A stretch of 64,000 nucleotides of DNA from CBDFHC01 sp965247585 (GTDB lineage: Bacteria > Chloroflexota > Dehalococcoidia > Lucifugimonadales > GCA-2712585): assembly GCA_965247585.1 (NCBI GenBank), contig CBDFHC010000005.1, positions 1,116,001-1,180,000 of the forward strand, in the 5' to 3' direction. A program made the translations under genes and the position numbers. A model generated the notes under the pieces. That model saw only the letters and a program-made list of their open reading frames with translations, was not told the origin of the DNA and made no database searches. Each line of letters starts with the position of its first letter. Within the stretch, counting starts at the first letter, position 1. Positions 26,641 through 35,027 of this stretch are shown piece by piece.

Positions 26641-27078
26641 TCAAGACGTCGTCCAGCCCTCGGTAGCCAGGGCGTCCAAGGCTTGTTGGACTATTCTTCG
26701 GCGCAAATCCTTTTCTTCGTTGGACGGGAGCTCGGCATCGCCCAACAGATAAACGATGCCCCCTGGCCTGAACTATGCGGCTGTAACCCACGGCCTTTGC
26801 TACCGGCGTCATGGAGGTTACTTGAGCCACAGGAATCCCAGCCTTTTCCAACTCGGTGCCTGTCGCAGCGCCGCTGCGGGTGCTGGTCCCTCAAGTTGAT
26901 GTCAAGATAACCGAGCCCACGCCTGCTTGCTGGAGCCTGGCCGCCATCTCCCGGCCAATGCGCCGGTTGTTGTCCAAGGCGTTGCCGTTGCCCGTGGTGG
27001 ACAGGAACTCTTCGTGGAGCTTCCCTACCAGGCCCTCTCGCACCAGCTCCCGCCTCGCCACTGCGAGGAACTGGGGAT
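26641..27078 (-). pseudogene. GrdB-like (glycine/sarcosine/betaine reductase selenoprotein B family) fragment with in-frame UGA
   Basis: Minus strand: PQFLAVARRELVREGLVGKL, FLSTTGNGNALDNNRRIGRE, GVGSVILTST, then TGA (26893-26891), then GTSTRSGAATGTELEKAGIP, VAQVTSMTPVAKAVGYSRIV. In GrdB the selenocysteine lies in TUGTCTRCGA, so the TGA sits exactly on the Sec position. A run of five G near 26763 shifts the frame by one; after the shift it reads GIVYLLGDAELPSNEEKDLR and ends normally at 26641. The first about 290 residues of a GrdB are missing: at 27078 the sequence switches to an epoxide-hydrolase fragment. The family forms acetyl phosphate or related products from glycine-type substrates, or reduces other electrophiles in aerobic relatives. 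This copy is broken, but it records that the ancestor used UGA here. Confidence 0.75.
26864..26878 (-). promoter_or_regulatory. Candidate bacterial SECIS hairpin of the GrdB-like fragment
   Basis: On the minus strand, 12 bases after the UGA, CGCAGC pairs perfectly with GCTGCG around the loop GGC. The loop thus begins 18 bases after the UGA, within the range known for bacterial SECIS elements, and has a G as first loop base. The hairpin is within coding sequence (RSGAA). Confidence 0.5.
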
Positions 27079-27369
27079 GATCTTGTGCATCTCAAAGAAG
27101 GTGTCGGGCCAGCTATGGGTGATGACCAGCGGCATGGGGTTGGGGCCCTTTCCCTTCTCGGGGTTGAAATGGATGCCGAGGCCGTCGACATCGGTCTTGA
27201 AATGGGAGAAGCAATTGATCAGATTCTCCTGGCCACGCCAATCGAACTTGGTGCGCCAGTACTCCACCAATTCTTTGACGTAGCCCAAATTGCTGCCGTA
27301 GTCCCAGTCAGTGCCCGGCAACTCTTCTGGCCAGCGAGTGCGCTCTAGCCGGGACTTCAGGTCGTCCAA
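27073..27369 (-). pseudogene. Epoxide hydrolase, N-terminal fragment
   Basis: The frame gives LKSRLERTRWPEELPGTDWD, YGSNLGYVKELVEYWRTKFD, INCFSHFKTDVDGLGIHF and PLVITHSWPDTFFEMHKIIP. This is the N-terminal lid domain and first strands of alpha/beta-hydrolase epoxide hydrolases; SWPDTFFEM carries the usual HGWPxS-like oxyanion motif in altered form. It breaks off before the nucleophile Asp motif, where the GrdB-like fragment begins in another frame. The start is uncertain (TTG 27369; an ATG at 27389 is out of frame). The gene is not functional. Confidence 0.75.
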
Positions 27370-27411
27370 GACCGAGTTTCGACCGCCATGACAACTCCCT
27401 CCTCCATAGGG

Positions 27412-27969
27412 TTAGACGGGCAGCACCGGTTCGGTGCGGTTGGCCGGCAACTCGGAGTCAAAGGAGTTGACCGCGATGGCGATAAGGGCATAGTTACCCA
27501 TGGTCAGCGTCAGTTCGATCAAGCCTTGCTTGCCGAATTGCTCGATCGCCGATTGGAACGCGCCGCGGCTCACCCGGTGCGTGCGGTAGAACTCTTGGCC
27601 GAAGTTGATGACGGCTGCTTCGTCGGGGGCCAGCGCCGGGAGCTCTTTGCGGTCTCTAAGGGCGTCCACCACGGCGTCGGACACTCCGGCGGCCCGGGCG
27701 GAGGCGGCATGGGCGTTCCAGACGTACATGCAGTCATTCTCGCGAGCTGTGACCAGCATGGCGAGTTCCAAGATCTTGTTAGACAGAGACGAATCGTTGC
27801 GCAGGTATTGGTTCAAGGCTGTGACCAATTGCTGCGCCTTGGGGACGTGCCAGAATATCGAGCCGGGTCCGACCAAGGGCACCGAGCCTGCGCTGGCAAG
27901 AAGCTGGTCAAAAGCGTCGGCTTGGCCGCTGGGAACTGTCTCTCTGGTCGCTGCGGGAATCCTACCCAT
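27412..27969 (-). CDS. Carboxymuconolactone decarboxylase/AhpD-family protein
   Basis: The product is 185 residues from ATG 27969 with TTAGGAGACTGAC upstream. The helical AhpD-like fold is indicated by LELAMLVTARENDCMYVWNA, HAASARAAGVSDAVVDALRD and LPALAPDEAAVINFGQEFYR. The CMD motif normally has E..C..(C/W)..H; here NDCMYVWNAH keeps one Cys and the His, as in the single-Cys subgroup. Members serve as decarboxylases, peroxidase partners or unknown hydratases. It appears intact. It lies just upstream of the epoxide-hydrolase fragment on the same strand (43 bases), so the two probably once formed an operon for breakdown of an organic substrate. Confidence 0.75.
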   Translation of the reverse strand: MGRIPAATRETVPSGQADAFDQLLASAGSVPLVGPGSIFWHVPKAQQLVTALNQYLRNDSSLSNKILELAMLVTARENDCMYVWNAHAASARAAGVSDAVVDALRDRKELPALAPDEAAVINFGQEFYRTHRVSRGAFQSAIEQFGKQGLIELTLTMGNYALIAIAVNSFDSELPANRTEPVLPV

Positions 27970-28067
27970 GTCAGTCTCCTAAATCATTCGAGTTTTGGCC
28001 ACTGTATTGGGCGTGAACACAAGGCCCTAGCGTGTGGGCTTAAAGTTACGCGTCCGGTTTTGAGTTG

Positions 28068-28418
28068 TCAAACTAGCTGAGATGGCGCCTGAGGGATGGG
28101 GGCCGGGGAATGTGTGACGTTCCGCGGCAGCAAGATGCCCGCTAGCAAGATGACCCACGAGGCAGCGGCGGCGATGGCTAAGCCAGGGATGAACGAGCCC
28201 GATATGTCACAGAGCCCACCTACCAGTATCGGCGATACGAACATTGCGAAACCGGAAAAGGTCAGGGGCGAACCCCAGACCACCGCTACCCTCTCCGGAG
28301 TCATGCCGGCCATCTGCATGGGCAGGGTGAGCAATTTGGGCACGTACACCCAATAGCCGATGCCCATGATGACCACGGCCGGATAGATCAGGGCCGCCCT
28401 ATCGGCCGCCCCTCCTTG
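28068..28418 (-). pseudogene. MFS transporter, C-terminal fragment
   Basis: After a stop at 28419-28421 the minus frame reads AADRAALIYPAVVIMGIGYW, VYVPKLLTLPMQMAGMTPER, PLTFSGFAMFVSPILVGGLC and SFIPGLAIAAAASWVILLAG. This equals the last three or four transmembrane helices of a major-facilitator permease. The remaining eight or so helices are missing upstream. It lies just upstream of the CMD-family gene on the same strand and may be the transporter of that former operon. Confidence 0.65.
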
Positions 28419-28595
28419 CTAACCCTATCCATTCCCACCTTTGCCCAATACTGGAGGATTACCCGTTTGATCGACTTGGTAGCTCATGATCAATGAGCTG
28501 ATGTGTCGGTAGGCAGTGTTGAACGCCTGTTCCCGCAACCAGTAAGGTTTCCATAACGGTCGCCCAAAGTCACTGAATCTCACAAGAAATCACAC

Positions 28596-29089
28596 ATGAG
28601 CGTAAACAAGGGGCTGTCAGCTGTACAGGAGCGAGCTATCCGCCTCCTGGTTCAAGGCAATAGTGACAGGAAGACAGCCGAAGCAATCAATGTCTGCGAG
28701 AGACCATTACCCGGTGGCGTAACGAAAACCCATACTTTGCCGCCGAGCTGAACCGCCAGCGTAAAGGTATCTGGGCGGGGGCCGAGGACAAGCTACGGAG
28801 CCTGGTTTCCAAGGCCACCGACACCCTAGAAAGTGCGATCGACCAATGGGACGTCAAGGCTGCGATTGCGGTGCTAAAGGCTACGGGGATCTACGGACAG
28901 GTAGGCCAGCCAGCGGGACCGGTGGATCCGGAGCTTGTCCTCTGGGAGGAGGCGTGGGCGTGGGCGGAGGTTGAGCTGCAGCGAAGGGGTCCATCGGACG
29001 ATCCAGCGATAGATCAGTTGATTTCAGTACAACTTCGGGCGCAGCTGGCCCGGAAGCGGATGGAGAAGCTTAGACAAGTCCACCTGTAG
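28596..29089 (+). pseudogene. Phage-type HTH/terminase-small-subunit-like protein with frameshift
   Basis: The start MSVNKGLSAVQERAIRLLVQ, then GNSDRKTAEAINV, matches a homeodomain-like helix-turn-helix; the frame then shifts at about 28690. In the shifted frame it continues RETITRWRNENPYFAAELNR, QRKGIWAGAEDKLRSLVSKA and TLESAIDQWDVKAAIAVLKA, ending QLARKRMEKLRQVHL. One lost base near TGCGAGAG restores a single frame of about 165 codons. Proteins of this shape occur as phage small terminases or phBC6A51-like HTH proteins. It is a prophage or mobile-element relic. Confidence 0.6.
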
Positions 29090-29135
29090 AGAGGTAAGTT
29101 CGATCTTGTCTGTATCGGGCTACCTCTGTTAACTA

Positions 29136-30355
29136 GTACTCAGTCAACTCGGTTTTGGTAATTGTTTAAGAAAACGTCTAAGGTTGCTACCCTTTTTTAG
29201 GAGTGTTGACGTAGGAGGGTGGCAGCCATGGGACGAGAACGGTATGTGGTCCGGTTGGAAAGGGAAGAACGAGACCAGTTGGAACGACTGATTCGCGGGG
29301 GAAAGAGCCCAGCGCGAAAGGTTGCCCGGGCCCGTATCTGCCTTTAGCAGAATACGGGCTGGGGGGTGATGCGCATCGTGGAGGCGCTGGACACGTCTGC
29401 GGGTACGGTGTGCCGTACCAAGCGGCGGTACCTGGAGGGAGGACTGAAGCGGGCCTTGGAGGAAGATCCTCGGCCAGGACATCCGACCAAACTGGATGAG
29501 CGGGGGGAAGCGCACCTGATTGCCCTGGCGTGCAGCGAGGCCCCTCCAGGCCATGACCACTGGACCCTGCGGCTCCTGGCAAACAAGGTGGTGGAGTTGG
29601 GGCTGGCGCCCTCCATGTCCCACGAGGGAATTCGCAAGCGGTTGAAAAAAACAGTCTCAAGCCGTGGCAGAAGAAGGAGTGGTGTATTCCCCAGGTGAGC
29701 GCCGAGTTTGTGGCGTGTATGGAGGATGTGCTGGACCTTTACGCGGAACCCTATGACCCAGAGCGCCCGGTGGTCTGTTTCGACGAGACCTCCAAGCAGT
29801 TGCTGGCGGAAAAGAGGTCTCCGATCCCGCCCAAGCCGGCACGACGGGAGCGATACGATTACGAGTACCAGCGCAATGGCACCCGAAACCTGTTCATGCT
29901 GTGCGAGCCCCTGGCGGGCTGGAGGCATGTGGCAGTGACCGAACGTCGCACCATGGTGGACTTCGCTCAGCAGATGCGGTGGCTGGCCGATGAAGCTTAC
30001 CCAGCGTCCGAGAAGATCCGGGTGGTGCTGGACAACCTCAACACCCACAAACCAGCTTCCCTCTACGAAACCTTCGAGCCCAAGGAGGCTAGGCGAATAC
30101 GCAAACGCTTGGAGTTTCACTACACTCCCAAGCACGGTAGTTGGCTCAACATGGCAGAGATCGAGTTCAGTGTCTTGGCCAGGCGAGTCCTGCGCCGGCG
30201 TATTGCCGATGAAGAGACTTTGAGTGGCGAGATCGCGGCCCTGGAGGCAGAACGAAACCAAGCCGGAGCAACCATTGACTGGAGATTCTCCACTGTGGAC
30301 GCCCGAGTCAAGCTTCACCATCTCTATCCTGCCAACAATTAGGTTGACTGAGTAC
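29136..30355 (+). mobile_element. IS630-family element (1220 bp) with TA target duplication
   Basis: GTACTCAGTCAAC at 29136-29148 and its inverse GTTGACTGAGTAC at 30343-30355 form perfect 13-bp terminal repeats, each flanked by TA (29134-29135, 30356-30357), the target site of the IS630/Tc1 group. It holds one transposase gene with lesions. The intact ends suggest a fairly recent insertion. Confidence 0.9.
29228..30342 (+). pseudogene. IS630-type transposase, interrupted
   Basis: From ATG 29228 (GGAGGGTGGCAGCC upstream) the frame begins MGRERYVVRLEREERDQLER and stops at TAG 29345-29347, then continues in frame through the HTH (WGVMRIVEALDTSAGTVCRT) to IRKRLKK. At a run of seven A (29645-29651) the frame shifts by -1 into NSLKPWQKKEWCIP and the DDE domain: VVCFDETSKQLLAEKR, IRVVLDNLNTHKPASLYE and HYTPKHGSWLNMAEIEFSVL. 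All three acidic residues are present. The A7 run could be a programmed frameshift, as in some IS630 elements, but the TAG makes this copy inactive unless read through. Confidence 0.8.
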
Positions 30356-30406
30356 TAGGTATTTGTGAACCATCCCCAGGTCGATATCCATTTCTTCTAT
30401 AACCTT

Positions 30407-31353
30407 TGTCAAGGGCGGAGAGAAATTGTACCAGGAGGGCGGAGCAAAACTGTACCACTGAACGCCGCGGTGTGAGTATGAAAGTCCGGTGGTCTGTGAG
30501 AGCTTAGGCCTAGTCTGTTGGCTGATGCTGGTCGGTTTGCCTGCTCTGCTTGAGGCGGAATCTATCCCCGCTCATCTCCAGGATATGGACATGGTGGGTG
30601 AGGCGGTCTAGGAGGGCCACGGTGAGCCGTTCAGAGCCAAAGATCTCGGTCCACTCGTCGAAGGGCAAGTTGGAGGTGACCAGAGTCGAGCCACGCTCGT
30701 AGCGCTGGCTGAAGACCTTGAAGAGCAGTTCGGCCCCGGTCTTGGACAAGGGTACGAAGCCCAACTCGTCGATAATCAGGAGCTTGAGACTCGCCAGCTT
30801 CCGCTGCAAGTTGAGCAACCGCCGTTCGTCCCTGGCCTCAATCAACTCGTGGACCAGAGCGGCGGCCGTGGTGGATCCCACGGACAGTCCTCGCTGGCAC
30901 GCAGCCAGGCCGAGGCCGAGGGCGGCGTGGGTCTTGCCGGTGCCGCTGTTGCCAACAGCGATGACGTTATCCTTGCGGTCGATGTACTCGCACCGGGCTA
31001 GTTCCAGTACCAGGGCTTTGTTGAGCGAGGAGATAGCCAGGAAGTCGAAGGTGTCCAGGCTCTTTACTGTGGGGAAGCGGGCCGCCTTGATCCTGCGGTC
31101 CACCATGCGATGATGACAGTCGATAAGCTCTAGCTCCGATAGGCGCAGCAGACAGTCCGGGTGGTCGACTCCCTCGGAGGCGCAATGGCTTGCCACCTTG
31201 TCGTATTCCTTCAGGAATGTGGGAAGCTTGAGCTCCTTGAGATGGTGCGCCAGCAACACCGTGGACTTGTTGCCCATGACCGGCTCTCCGCCAGAAGGGT
31301 CACGTAGTCCCGAGTCGACGTCGCCGTCACGTTGGCCCTGGGCAGATGTGGAG
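30407..31353 (-). mobile_element. IS21-family relic (istB only)
   Basis: Near 30407-30457 the motif GGGCGGAG followed by a TTGTACCA-like box occurs twice (GGGCGGAGAGAAATTGTACC and GGGCGGAGCAAAACTGTACC), as in the repeated transposase-binding sites of IS21 ends. An intact istB follows, but istA is absent: about 75 bases upstream of istB the sequence becomes a reductive-dehalogenase gene. The element therefore lost its left part by deletion or one-ended insertion. Confidence 0.75.
30510..31277 (-). CDS. istB: IS21-family ATP-binding helper protein IstB
   Basis: The gene encodes 255 residues from the ATG at 31277 (MGNKSTVLLAHHLKELKLPT). It is the AAA+ helper that selects target DNA for the IstA transposase. 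Walker A is GNSGTGKTHAALGLG, Walker B LLIIDELGFVPL, sensor TLVTSNLPFDEWTEIFGSER, all intact. The C-terminal tail RFRLKQSRQTDQHQP is typical. The partner IstA is missing, so it has no transposition role by itself. The open frame upstream of 31277 is probably not translated. Confidence 0.88.
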   Translation of the reverse strand: MGNKSTVLLAHHLKELKLPTFLKEYDKVASHCASEGVDHPDCLLRLSELELIDCHHRMVDRRIKAARFPTVKSLDTFDFLAISSLNKALVLELARCEYIDRKDNVIAVGNSGTGKTHAALGLGLAACQRGLSVGSTTAAALVHELIEARDERRLLNLQRKLASLKLLIIDELGFVPLSKTGAELLFKVFSQRYERGSTLVTSNLPFDEWTEIFGSERLTVALLDRLTHHVHILEMSGDRFRLKQSRQTDQHQPTD

Positions 31354-32004
31354 GGCACGGAGTATGCACCGACCCTACTTACCGAGGGACTTAGTACCCT
31401 GGCTTATGCCCGAATGGCACCGACCCTGTGGATGCTGGCTGAGTTTATACGAGGGCTGGGTTACCAGGCCATTCCAGCGGCTAATGACACGGCCCTGAGC
31501 ATCCCTCTAGCTGTCGATGCGGGCCTCGGACAGCTAGGGAGACATGGCCTATTAATCAACCCCAAGGTGGGGGCACGATGCCGTATTTCCAAGATTATAA
31601 CCGACCTTCCGCTGGAGCCCGCAGGCGCCCTGGACTCCGGCATCACCGAGTTCTGCAACGCATGCCTGAAATGTGTCCCGAAGTGCGGTACGGGGTCCAT
31701 CCCAAAGGAAAACCGAAGTTTCGAACCCTTGGACGAGAGCAATGCAGCGGGAGTACTCTCGTGGAAGGTAGATGCAAAGAAGTGCATGACCTTCCAGAAC
31801 CGTGTGGGGACCACCTGTAGCACGTGTGTCCGCAGGTGCTCATGGACCAAGCCGCCGCGCAAAATATATGCCATACCGCGCTTCTTTATCAGGAACTTCC
31901 GGTGGAGGTGGTTGAACAAATCCTGGGTGTTGCTCGACGATCTGTTGGGATATGGGAAGTATGATAAGCGGGCTGATAACTTCTGGGTTTCGAGTGGGCG
32001 CTGA
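31354..32004 (+). pseudogene. Reductive-dehalogenase-like protein, C-terminal fragment
   Basis: The fragment of about 216 residues reads YARMAPTLWMLAEFIRGLGY, QAIPAANDTALSIPLAVDAG, LGQLGRHGLLINPKVGARCR and ISKIITDLPLEP, the corrinoid-binding region of RdhA and QueG-like proteins. Two cluster motifs follow: FCNACLKCVPKCGTGSIPK and CMTFQNRVGTTCSTCVRRCS, each with four Cys for a [4Fe-4S] cluster; the usual CP is replaced by CG and CS. It ends FFIRNFRWRWLNKSWVLLDD. The N-terminal 200 or more residues, with any Tat signal, are missing; at 31354 the sequence changes to IS21 material. An rdhA homologue here supports a Dehalococcoidia-type host. The longer open frame upstream is IS antisense. Confidence 0.75.
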
Positions 32005-32589
32005 CAGATCGTGTGCTTAGGAGCCTCGCAGGCGATCCCACTGGACGGTTTGGGTTCTTACTACCGTGTTCTTAAGGACGGCCGCATTCAAGACACCGGG
32101 TATAGGTTTCGGCGAGATGACAGCAGCGGCATAATCTCAGGGCAGTAAGATGGTCACCAAGGCACCGTAGAGAACTGTGTGTTTGACTATCTAAAGGAGC
32201 GGGCGCCTGGATATCAAGTTAAGCTCAGGGGTGGTAGGTGGGTAACGTTATCCCCTGACCTCAACCGGCTCCCCCGAAATTACCGACATACTCGGCGACA
32301 CATAAGGTAGGTTGAGTCCGTCTGCCATGCCTGGTGATGGCACTGGGCGCATTTGTTGCCGGGGCTGAACGGGGAGGTTTAGTACCAGCGGTGGCGGAAT
32401 AAACTGAAGGTTGCCGGTGGACGGGATATGCCAGTGGTTCCATTAAGGTATTATTGATGGGCTTCGGGAGGTGCGGCCTAAGTTTTTGAGCCCCGGCGAA
32501 GCCTAAGGGACCGGAAGCATATGAGGGTGTGATTTCCCTTTTTGGCCAGGGAATAAATTGAGTGACGAGCGCTACCTTGGAGATTAAGC
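32005..32589. other. Gap between rdhA fragment and XDH-type gene
   Basis: I find no convincing gene in these 585 bases. On the minus strand at 32351-32337 there is a lone CAQCH heme-c-type motif in a frame of about 35 codons without a start. The last 20 bases hold the RBS (TTGGAG) of the next gene. Confidence 0.45.
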
Positions 32590-34911
32590 ATGAGCACCAC
32601 AACCGGAGTCAACGCCGAAGGTGGTAGGGGGTTTAAGGTCATCGGCACCCGGCCCATTCGCCACGACGGATTGGAGAGGGTCACCGGCAAAGCCCGCTAC
32701 GGCGCCGACATTAGTTTCCCCGGGCTGCTTCACGCTAAGATACTCAGGAGTCCACACGCCCACGCCCGAATTAAGTCCATAGACGCCAGCCGGGCCTTGG
32801 CCTTGCCCGGCGTGAAGGCGGTTGTCACCTCCGCCGACCTACCCGAGCTTTCGGGAAGGCCGGTGGACGTGGATGAGGGAGCAGTCCTAAATCCTAGATT
32901 CCTCAGCAACAACGTTTTGGCCGCCAACACTGTGCTGTATCGGGGCCATGCCGTGGCCGCCGTCGCCGCCGACAATTCCCATATCGCCAAACAAGCGCTC
33001 TCCCTCATAGATGTGGATTATGAGCCGTTGCCCGCCGTGTTGGACGGCAGGGAGGCGATGGAGCCCGGCGCTCCAATCCTGCACGAGCGGCTGTATCGCT
33101 CCGAGGGGGAGTACTTTCGTCCCGGTGGCTTGCAAAACGAGGGTGACGACTCAGCCCCGTCCAACATCGCCAGCCACTTTATCCACGAGATAGGAGACCC
33201 CCAACAGGGATTTGAAGCCGCGGATGTTGTTTTGGAGCGGGAGTTCCGCACCAAGACAGTGCACCACGGGTACGTGGAGCCCCATACCGCTACGGCCATA
33301 TGGAACCAAGACGGGAAAATTACTATTTGGGACAGCTCTCAAGGCCATTTTGCTATGCGTGATCTTACCGCCCAGGTGCTGGGAATCCCCGTGTCCCAGA
33401 TCAAGGTAGTGCCCATGGAGATTGGCGGTGGCTTTGGCGGCAAGCAACACGTCTATGGCGAGCCGGTGGCGGCCTTACTGTCTAAGAAGACTGGACGGCC
33501 GGTCCAAGTGACCATGGACCGGACCGAGGAGTTTGAAGGGACCGGTCCCACCTCGGCCACCTACATCAAGGCCAGGATAGGCGCCACCAGAGAGGGCAAA
33601 ATCACCGCCGCCGAAGCGCTCCTCATCTTCGAAGCCGGCGCCTATCCCGGGTCCCCGGTGTACGGGGGAGCCAGGTATATTTTCGGCCCTTATGACATCC
33701 CCAACGTTAAGGTGGAGGGCTACGACGTCGTAGTCAACAAGCCGAAAGTGGCCCCGTATCGGGCCCCTGGGGGACCATCCGCGGGGTTCGCTGGGGAGAC
33801 GCTGATCGACGAGCTGTCCGAAATCTTAGGCATAGATCCGCTGGAGTTTCGCCTCCGCAACGGGGCCAAAGAGGGCACCCGGCGGGTGACGGGCCCTAGG
33901 TTCCGCCGCATAGGTAACCTGGAAGTACTCCAGGCCGCCAGGGACCACCCCCATTATCGCGCTCCATTGGGTGGTCCCAACCGGGGCCGGGGCGTGGCTT
34001 CAGCCGTATGCTTTAATATTGGCGGTCCCTCTTGTGCGTCGGTGCTCCTGAATCGGGATGGCACGGTCAGTCTAGTGGAAGGCTCGCCAGACCTGGCTGC
34101 TAGCCGTACGGCTGTTGCTATGCAGGTGGCCGAAGTGCTGGGGGTGCCCGCCGAGGATGTCCATCCCTCCGTTGGAGACACGGACACCATCGGATTCACT
34201 GGCACCAGCGTCGGCAGCAGCGTAACTTACAAGACCGGATGGGTTGGTCAGGAGGCTGCCAGGGATCTGAAGGACCGGCTGCTCCAACGGGTCGCCCGTA
34301 TTTGGGATGTTCCTGACAAAGACGTGGAAATGGCCGACGGGGAGTTCGTCCACCATTCAGACCGCGAGCTGCGTCTCACCCTCAAGCAGCTAGCGGAAAT
34401 CTTGAACAAAACTGGGGGCCCGGTGGTCGGCTATGCCGCAGGGGACTTCGGAGGGGAAAGCCCAAGCTTCAGCGTGCACATAGTAGATGTTGAAGTGGAC
34501 CCCGAGACGGGCAAGACCCGAGTGCTCCGCTACACTGCAATCCAGGACCCGGGCACGGCCGTCCACCCGAATTATGTGGAAGGCCAGATTCAAGGTGGCG
34601 CCGTCCAAGGCATTGGGTGGGCTCTCAACGAAGAGTACTTTTATGACGAGCAAGGCCGGATGCAGAACGCTACCTGGTTGGACTACCGAATGCCCACCAG
34701 TTCGGATTTGCCGATGATTGACACTCAGTTGGTTGAGGTCCCTGACCCAACCCACCCAGCGGGGGTCAGAGGCGTGGGAGAAGTCTCTATCATCCCCCCA
34801 GTCCCCGCCATCGCTAACGCTATCTATCGGGCCGTGGGAGTCCGCATGACCGAGCTCCCCATGTCTCCCGGAGCGGTGTTGTCAACGCTTTGGCAAAAAG
34901 AGGGACGATGA
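32590..34911 (+). CDS. Xanthine/aldehyde dehydrogenase-family molybdopterin-binding subunit
   Basis: The 773-residue protein is the large, molybdenum-cofactor-binding subunit of the xanthine oxidase/CO-dehydrogenase family, which hydroxylates aldehydes, N-heterocycles or aromatics. It opens with the small domain RHDGLERVTGKARYGADISF, PGLLHAKILRSPHAHARIKS. The cofactor domain has GGGFGGKQHVYGEPVAALLS near residue 280, APYRAPGGPSAGFAGETLID, a Gln-rich EGQIQGGAVQGIGWALNEEY and the C-terminal GVRGVGEVSIIPPVPAIANA, where GVGE carries the catalytic Glu. Length is normal and no lesion is seen. The usual FAD (CoxM) and 2Fe-2S (CoxS) subunits are absent on both sides, so it must use partners elsewhere or be an orphan left by deletion. 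ATG 32590 has GGAG upstream. Confidence 0.88.
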   Translation: MSTTTGVNAEGGRGFKVIGTRPIRHDGLERVTGKARYGADISFPGLLHAKILRSPHAHARIKSIDASRALALPGVKAVVTSADLPELSGRPVDVDEGAVLNPRFLSNNVLAANTVLYRGHAVAAVAADNSHIAKQALSLIDVDYEPLPAVLDGREAMEPGAPILHERLYRSEGEYFRPGGLQNEGDDSAPSNIASHFIHEIGDPQQGFEAADVVLEREFRTKTVHHGYVEPHTATAIWNQDGKITIWDSSQGHFAMRDLTAQVLGIPVSQIKVVPMEIGGGFGGKQHVYGEPVAALLSKKTGRPVQVTMDRTEEFEGTGPTSATYIKARIGATREGKITAAEALLIFEAGAYPGSPVYGGARYIFGPYDIPNVKVEGYDVVVNKPKVAPYRAPGGPSAGFAGETLIDELSEILGIDPLEFRLRNGAKEGTRRVTGPRFRRIGNLEVLQAARDHPHYRAPLGGPNRGRGVASAVCFNIGGPSCASVLLNRDGTVSLVEGSPDLAASRTAVAMQVAEVLGVPAEDVHPSVGDTDTIGFTGTSVGSSVTYKTGWVGQEAARDLKDRLLQRVARIWDVPDKDVEMADGEFVHHSDRELRLTLKQLAEILNKTGGPVVGYAAGDFGGESPSFSVHIVDVEVDPETGKTRVLRYTAIQDPGTAVHPNYVEGQIQGGAVQGIGWALNEEYFYDEQGRMQNATWLDYRMPTSSDLPMIDTQLVEVPDPTHPAGVRGVGEVSIIPPVPAIANAIYRAVGVRMTELPMSPGAVLSTLWQKEGR

Positions 34912-35027
34912 TAAATCTAAGGATGTATGAAGAGGATCCACTGGAAAATTCGTCCTGAGTACGAGAATTGTTTAGAGGCGTTGGACAATAAGGCTGAACG
35001 ATAAGTAGGTGGGCCGGGAGGCACAAA

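Noticed and set aside
29344..30321. 325-codon open frame on the minus strand
   Set aside because: It lies wholly antisense to the IS630 transposase, has no RBS, and its translation lacks any motif.
31198..31353. Upstream extension of the rdhA-like frame
   Set aside because: These codons are antisense to istB and its leader; the protein-like part begins only at 31354.
32337..32351. CxxCH heme-c motif on the minus strand (KCAQCHHQAW)
   Set aside because: The frame is only about 35 codons, has no start, RBS or signal peptide; probably chance or an unplaceable scrap.
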